A DNA stretch of 25,953 nucleotides. Origin: Candidatus Poseidoniaceae archaeon (GTDB lineage: Archaea; Thermoplasmatota; Poseidoniia; Poseidoniales; Poseidoniaceae). Shown here piece by piece: positions 22,011 to 25,953 of the stretch. The number at the start of each line of letters is the position of its first letter. Position 1 is the first letter of the stretch. The stretch lies in NCBI GenBank assembly GCA_023254445.1, contig JALRLN010000001.1:34898-60850 (forward strand). The letters run 5' to 3'. The notes under the pieces were generated by a model. The model did no database searches and was not told the origin of the DNA. It worked only from the letters and a program-made list of their open reading frames with translations. A program made the position numbers and the translations under genes.

Positions 22011-22659
22011 GGTCGGCCAACACCTCAGCAGGGCGGCTCGCCTTTGTCACGCCGCTGGCGAGCAGCACGCCTTCTGCGCCGAGCCGCAGGGCGGCCGCCA
22101 CGTCATCTCCGTTCTTTACGCCAGCACCGCAGAGCACCATGATGTCCTGATTGATTGACTTGACCAGGTCCACCGTGCCGCGAACAATGCCAGGGTCGGC
22201 CGTCGTCACCGAGACGTCGCCTCCAATCAGTTCAGGAGGTTCCACCGCGATCATCGTCGGGGACAACGCCGCAAGCGTTCGCGCCTCGTCCTCGTCGGCC
22301 GCACATGCACAGACATCGATGCGTCCATCCAACATGTGCAGCAAGGCTTCCACGTGCGTCGCGGCGACCTTGTGCTCGGCGTGGTTGATGACCGTGCCTC
22401 GAGCACCACGCTGGATTGCAGTTTCAGGTTCAAGCCATCCGGTGTGGGATCCTTGGCCCACCGGGTCGAGGTGCTGGCTCCAGAATTCGAGGCTTGGATG
22501 TGCTGAGCTCGCTGCATGAAGGTCGTAGGCCGAGACCACCATGACCAAGCGAACGCCTTCGCTGTCCACGCCGGCGATGGTGTCGAGCAAACGATCGAGG
22601 GCCTCCCCGCTTGCGCTTGCGTAGGTCTTGCAGTTCACCACGATCAGCGGTGCGGGCAT
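21985..22659 (-). CDS. tpiA: Triosephosphate isomerase, archaeal short type
   Basis: This 224-residue enzyme interconverts glyceraldehyde-3-phosphate and dihydroxyacetone phosphate in glycolysis and gluconeogenesis. Catalytic residues are Lys11 (VVNCKTY), His93 (INHAEH) and Glu140 (VEPPELIGG). The phosphate-binding CGAGVKNGDD and GVLLASGVTKA loops are intact. The length of about 225 is that of archaeal TIM, shorter than the ~250-residue bacterial form. The ATG at 22659 lies 23 bases after the stop of the nucleotidyltransferase gene, so the two are likely co-transcribed. The last 26 bases overlap the convergent RecB-like gene. Confidence 0.96.
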   Translation of the reverse strand: MPAPLIVVNCKTYASASGEALDRLLDTIAGVDSEGVRLVMVVSAYDLHAASSAHPSLEFWSQHLDPVGQGSHTGWLEPETAIQRGARGTVINHAEHKVAATHVEALLHMLDGRIDVCACAADEDEARTLAALSPTMIAVEPPELIGGDVSVTTADPGIVRGTVDLVKSINQDIMVLCGAGVKNGDDVAAALRLGAEGVLLASGVTKASRPAEVLADLIDGARRG

Positions 22660-22682
22660 GGTGTGGCATCAACGGGGGGCGT

Positions 22683-23687
22683 TTATGCGCTCCGCTCGTC
22701 TTCAGCGGGGCGACGTTCGCCTTCCAGGTGTTCCCCGTCGTTCACCACAGCCCCTGGGCCCAGCACGACGTTGTTCAGCCTGCAATTGGCTCCAACGACA
22801 GCGCCAGGGCCAATCAAGCAACCGTTCAGAATGCTTCCATGCCCGACCTCGGCCCCTTCAAGCAAGGTGCTTCGACGGAGTGTTGCTCCTGCTGCTTTGA
22901 CGTTGGAGGCCACCATGCTGGATGCATGGTCTGCGCCAATCTGCGCGGTTGGGTCAGCGAACCACGACGTTCCGACGACGCCGCCGCTTCGGAACCGCCG
23001 ATGCTCGATGCACGCCTGAACCCCGTTCGACCACGATTCCGGCGTACCGGCGTCGATGAAGTAGCCGTCAAATGGAAGCCCGTTGAGTTCCCCCTGCGAT
23101 GCAAGCGTCGGGAACACGTCGCGCTCAAGGGAGTGCTTGCCTTCCGGCATGATGTCAAACACGTCCTCTTCGAGCAGGTAGGAGCCTGCGTTGATTAGCG
23201 TGGAGAACACCTCCTCCGCTGCTGGTTTTTCTTTGAAGCGCGTGATGCGGTGCGATGCGTCAAGACCCACGATGCCGAAGCGTGTCGGGTCCTCCACCTC
23301 CCAGAGCGCCAAGGTGCCAACGCCACCGTTCGTTGCATGAAGGGCGCGCAGGTGCTCCACGTTCAGCGAGGAAATGATGTCACCGTTGAAGCACGCAAAC
23401 CTCCCCGACACCACATCCCTGCAGTTGCCCAAGGCCCCACCCGTGCCCAACGCTTCTCGCTCAGGCACGATGCGAACGTTGAGTTCATGCTCGGCGAAAT
23501 GCGCTTCGATTTGATCGACACGGTAGCCACCCGCCACCACAACTTCGTCGATGGTCCCTTCGGGGACGCCCCAGAGCACCTGCTCGAGGAGCGTTTGGTC
23601 CAACATCGGCAGCAGCGGCTTCGGAACCGTTGAGGTCCACGGTCGCAGGCGGGACCCGACGCCACCCGCCAAGATGACCGCCTGCAT
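22683..23687 (-). CDS. Sugar-phosphate nucleotidyltransferase with C-terminal left-handed beta-helix
   Basis: This 334-residue protein joins an NTP-transferase domain (1-230) to hexapeptide repeats (~235-317). Motifs seen are LAGGVGSRLRPWT (6-18), PKPLLP (22-27), GTGGAL (81-86), FNGD (100-103), FKEKP (151-155), NAGSYLL (166-172) and FIDAGTPE (210-217). These indicate a pyrophosphorylase charging a sugar-1-phosphate with a nucleotide, most like GDP-mannose or dTDP-glucose/UDP-sugar enzymes of archaea. The exact sugar and nucleotide cannot be fixed by eye. The repeats (ILNGCLIGPGAVVGANC) may add oligomerisation or, in bifunctional relatives, acyltransfer. The ATG at 23687 is chosen; a GTG at 23726 would add 13 basic residues without family similarity. 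It is upstream of tpiA. Confidence 0.9.
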   Translation of the reverse strand: MQAVILAGGVGSRLRPWTSTVPKPLLPMLDQTLLEQVLWGVPEGTIDEVVVAGGYRVDQIEAHFAEHELNVRIVPEREALGTGGALGNCRDVVSGRFACFNGDIISSLNVEHLRALHATNGGVGTLALWEVEDPTRFGIVGLDASHRITRFKEKPAAEEVFSTLINAGSYLLEEDVFDIMPEGKHSLERDVFPTLASQGELNGLPFDGYFIDAGTPESWSNGVQACIEHRRFRSGGVVGTSWFADPTAQIGADHASSMVASNVKAAGATLRRSTLLEGAEVGHGSILNGCLIGPGAVVGANCRLNNVVLGPGAVVNDGEHLEGERRPAEDERSA

Positions 23688-23788
23688 GCACGTGCGTTTT
23701 GCTCGACGCTTGAAACGGTTCTCCACGATGGCTCGTCCCGCCCGGAGTGTTGAAGGAGGGCCTCCACAGCCGGGTGCTGAGGGTCGTC

Positions 23789-25000
23789 ATGAACATCCAC
23801 GAGTACCAAGGAAAAGCGCTCTTTGCGCGCTACGGTGTGCCGGTTCTGGAAGGTGTGCACTGCACGACCGTCGAGGAAGCCGCCGCTGCGTACGATGCCC
23901 TGTCGTCTCCAGTGGTGGCGGTCAAATCACAGATCCACGCTGGGGGGCGGGGCAAAGGCACCTTGCTGCATCCCACCACGCGTGACGTTGTGATGGAGGG
24001 CGGTGTCAAGATCGCCAAGAGCCGAGCGGACGTCGAGACCTACGCGTCATCGATCCTCGGAAACGTGCTTGTCACGAAGCAAACAGGTCCCGAAGGGAAG
24101 GTTGTCTCCAACCTGTACATCGAATCAGGGTGCGCCATCGCGCACGAGTATTACCTTGCTTTGCTCGTCGACCGTGAAGAAAAATCCGTCCTCATCATGG
24201 CCTCCACAGAAGGCGGAATGGACATCGAAGAGGTGGCTGAGGCCACCCCTGAGCTTCTGCACAAAGTGCATGTTGACCCGAGCATGGGCCTGCTTGGGTT
24301 CCAATCTCGCGACCTTGCAGCCGCCCTCGGTTTGACCGGGGCGGCGGCCAAGGGCTTCAGGAAGGCCCTCGCTTCGCTGTACACCTGCTTCATGGAGAAC
24401 GACTGCGCCATGGTTGAAATCAACCCGCTTGTGCGCACCGAAGACGAAGGCATCGTTGCGCTTGACGCCAAGGTGTCCTTCGACGAAAACGCATCGTTCC
24501 GACACCCTGCGTGGGAGGATGTTCGTGATTTGAGCGAAGAAGAGGAGGTGGAAATTCGCGCGAAGGCCACGGGATTGTCCTACGTGAAACTCGACGGCAA
24601 CATCGGCTGCCTTGTCAACGGCGCGGGCCTTGCGATGGCGACCATGGACGTGATCAAACTCTACGGCGGCGAGCCTGCGAACTTCCTCGACGTGGGGGGC
24701 GGCGCCAACGAAGAACAGGTCAAGACGGCCTTCTCCATCATCCTTGAGGATCCAAACGTCAAGGGCATCCTTGTGAACATCTTCGGTGGCATCATGCGTT
24801 GCGACATCATCGCTCGTGGCGTCATCGGGGCCACCGAATCCTTGGGCCTCGACGTTCCGCTCGTGGTCCGCCTCGCGGGCACCAACGTCGACGAAGGAAA
24901 AGCCATCCTTGCGGCCTCGACGCTGAACATTCATCCTGCCGACAGCCTCGCTGAAGGGGCTGAACGGATCGTGGCCTTGATTGGCGGAGGTGAGGCCTGA
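23789..25000 (+). CDS. sucC: Succinyl-CoA synthetase (ADP-forming), beta subunit
   Basis: This 403-residue ATP-grasp subunit binds the nucleotide in the TCA-cycle enzyme that makes ATP or GTP from succinyl-CoA. It starts MNIHEYQGKALFARYGVPV, the family N-terminus. It has the nucleotide loop VKSQIHAGGRGKGT (45-58), the metal-binding VEINPLV, and the CoA-ligase-type LDVGGGA and NIFGGIMRCD segments of the C-terminal domain. Length is close to the bacterial 388. GAGGG precedes the ATG. Its stop shares one base with the sucD start. A TTG at 23747 extends the frame without similarity. Nucleotide specificity (ADP against GDP) is not certain from sequence alone. Confidence 0.96.
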   Translation: MNIHEYQGKALFARYGVPVLEGVHCTTVEEAAAAYDALSSPVVAVKSQIHAGGRGKGTLLHPTTRDVVMEGGVKIAKSRADVETYASSILGNVLVTKQTGPEGKVVSNLYIESGCAIAHEYYLALLVDREEKSVLIMASTEGGMDIEEVAEATPELLHKVHVDPSMGLLGFQSRDLAAALGLTGAAAKGFRKALASLYTCFMENDCAMVEINPLVRTEDEGIVALDAKVSFDENASFRHPAWEDVRDLSEEEEVEIRAKATGLSYVKLDGNIGCLVNGAGLAMATMDVIKLYGGEPANFLDVGGGANEEQVKTAFSIILEDPNVKGILVNIFGGIMRCDIIARGVIGATESLGLDVPLVVRLAGTNVDEGKAILAASTLNIHPADSLAEGAERIVALIGGGEA

Positions 25001-25923
25001 TGGCGATTTGGATCGAAGAAGACGCGAAGGTCTTGGTGCAAGGCATCACGGGGCGACAAGGGTCCTTCCATGCAGAGCGCATGGTGGAATACGGCACCAA
25101 CATCGTTGGCGGTTGTACCCCCGGCAAAGGCGGACAAAGCGTTGAGTTGGACGGCCGTTCCTTCCCGGTGTGGGACGGCATGCGTGAGGCCGTTGCGGCC
25201 ACCGATGCGGACGCGACGGTCATCTACGTCCCTCCGCCGTTCGCTGGAGAGGCCATCATGGAGGCGGCCGACGCCTTTGATGCCATCAAGGGCGAAGGCG
25301 TGATTGTGTGCATCACAGAAGGCATTCCAACCTTGGACATGGTGCGGGCGGTCGCGTACGTCGAGGCGCGTCCTGGCGTACGGCTCATTGGTCCGAACTG
25401 CCCAGGCATCATCACCCCAGGTGCGACCGGTGGTGCGAAGATTGGCATCATGCCTGGTCACATCCATGCCAAAGGACGCATCGGTATCGTGTCCAAATCC
25501 GGGACCTTGACCTACGAAGCCGTGGCTCAAACCATGAGCATTGACGAAGGCCAATCCACGTGCGTCGGGATCGGCGGCGACCCCGTCAACGGAACCGGGT
25601 TCATCGAGTGCCTTGCGGCGTTCCAAGCAGACCCCCAAACCGAGGCGATTGTGATGATCGGGGAAATCGGCGGCAACGCTGAGCAAGAAGCCGCCGCGTG
25701 GGCTGCAGAACACGTGACCAAGCCCATCGTGGGGTTCGTCGCTGGCTCGACGGCGCCTCCCGGGAAGCGGATGGGGCACGCGGGTGCCATCATCTCTGGC
25801 GGAAAGGGGACGGCGGAGGAAAAGTTCGAAGCGTTCCGTGCCGCTGGAATCGCCTGTGCAGCCGACCCCTCTGAAATCGGTCAAGTGCTTCTCGAAGCGC
25901 TCAAGGCCGCTGGGCTGCGGTGA
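25000..25923 (+). CDS. sucD: Succinyl-CoA synthetase, alpha subunit
   Basis: This 307-residue subunit carries CoA and the phospho-histidine intermediate. It has the N-terminal CoA-binding Rossmann motif VLVQGITGRQGSFH (11-24) with GGCTPGKGG (37-45), the GPNCPGIITP turn (131-140), a GIVSKSGTLTYE segment (162-173), GEIGGNAEQEAA (221-232) and the phosphorylated His260 in GHAGAIISGGKGTA. All are intact. It overlaps sucC by one base (TGATG), so the two subunits are made in equal amounts. The gene is complete; only 30 bases with no feature follow before the window ends. Confidence 0.97.
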   Translation: MAIWIEEDAKVLVQGITGRQGSFHAERMVEYGTNIVGGCTPGKGGQSVELDGRSFPVWDGMREAVAATDADATVIYVPPPFAGEAIMEAADAFDAIKGEGVIVCITEGIPTLDMVRAVAYVEARPGVRLIGPNCPGIITPGATGGAKIGIMPGHIHAKGRIGIVSKSGTLTYEAVAQTMSIDEGQSTCVGIGGDPVNGTGFIECLAAFQADPQTEAIVMIGEIGGNAEQEAAAWAAEHVTKPIVGFVAGSTAPPGKRMGHAGAIISGGKGTAEEKFEAFRAAGIACAADPSEIGQVLLEALKAAGLR

Positions 25924-25953
25924 CGTCCCAGACCGGCCAACCGCTTTCCCCTC

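Overview
The window is archaeal, GC-rich and almost fully coding. The archaeal/eukaryal-type markers are ribosomal proteins L10e, L44e, S27e and L37e, initiation factor aIF2-alpha, the H/ACA protein Nop10, the ribosome-recycling ATPase ABCE1, a PAC2-family proteasome-assembly protein and archaeal-type triosephosphate isomerase. They sit among genes of bacterial or mitochondrial character: PurF of the E. coli type, delta-1-pyrroline-5-carboxylate dehydrogenase of the ALDH4 type, and succinyl-CoA synthetase SucCD. This mixture, the high GC and the aerobic heterotroph gene set fit a marine planktonic euryarchaeon such as Marine Group II (Poseidoniales). That placement is an inference from gene content and recall; no database was searched.

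Layout. 1-494 (minus): the N-terminal part of a membrane-anchored protein that runs off the window. 610-2986: L10e then ABCE1 (translation). 3025-6606: two tandem, paralogous proteins that join a RecB/Cas4-like Fe-S nuclease domain to two C-terminal OB-fold-like domains. 6595-6795 (minus): a 66-residue beta-grasp protein ending in Gly-Gly (SAMP/ThiS-like), overlapping the end of the second nuclease. 6849-6930: tRNA-Ser(CGA). 6933-9222 (minus): the classical archaeal cluster L44e - S27e - aIF2-alpha - Nop10 - PAC2. 9355-10552: two coupled small membrane proteins of unknown function. 10589-12359: L37e and purF. 12364-14792: a ThiI-like THUMP protein whose PP-loop is destroyed, translationally coupled to a soluble beta-propeller-like protein. 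14825-16456: pruA. 16520-21144: three membrane proteins (PrsW-family protease, DUF92/TMEM19 family, and a large exported protein with a cysteine-less thioredoxin-like domain). 21183-22010: a third RecB/Cas4-like protein that keeps the four Fe-S cysteines but has lost nuclease residues. 21985-23687 (minus): tpiA downstream of a sugar-phosphate nucleotidyltransferase. 23789-25923: sucC-sucD.

How the genes fit together. Most of the window is housekeeping: translation, RNA modification, purine synthesis, glycolysis/gluconeogenesis and the TCA cycle. The most unusual part is the set of three RecB-like Fe-S proteins. Two are adjacent and carry OB-fold-like tails, which suggests a helicase-less nuclease pair acting on single-stranded DNA ends. 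The third, 15 kb away, has the same cysteine spacing but looks catalytically dead. Secondary oddities are an L44e without its zinc ribbon, a ThiI homologue without its ATP-binding loop, a shared promoter-like box between the SAMP-like gene and the tRNA, and hairpins placed directly against the start codons of L37e and the second nuclease. No stretch longer than about 125 bases lacks a gene. I saw no insertion sequence, CRISPR array, rRNA or replication origin.
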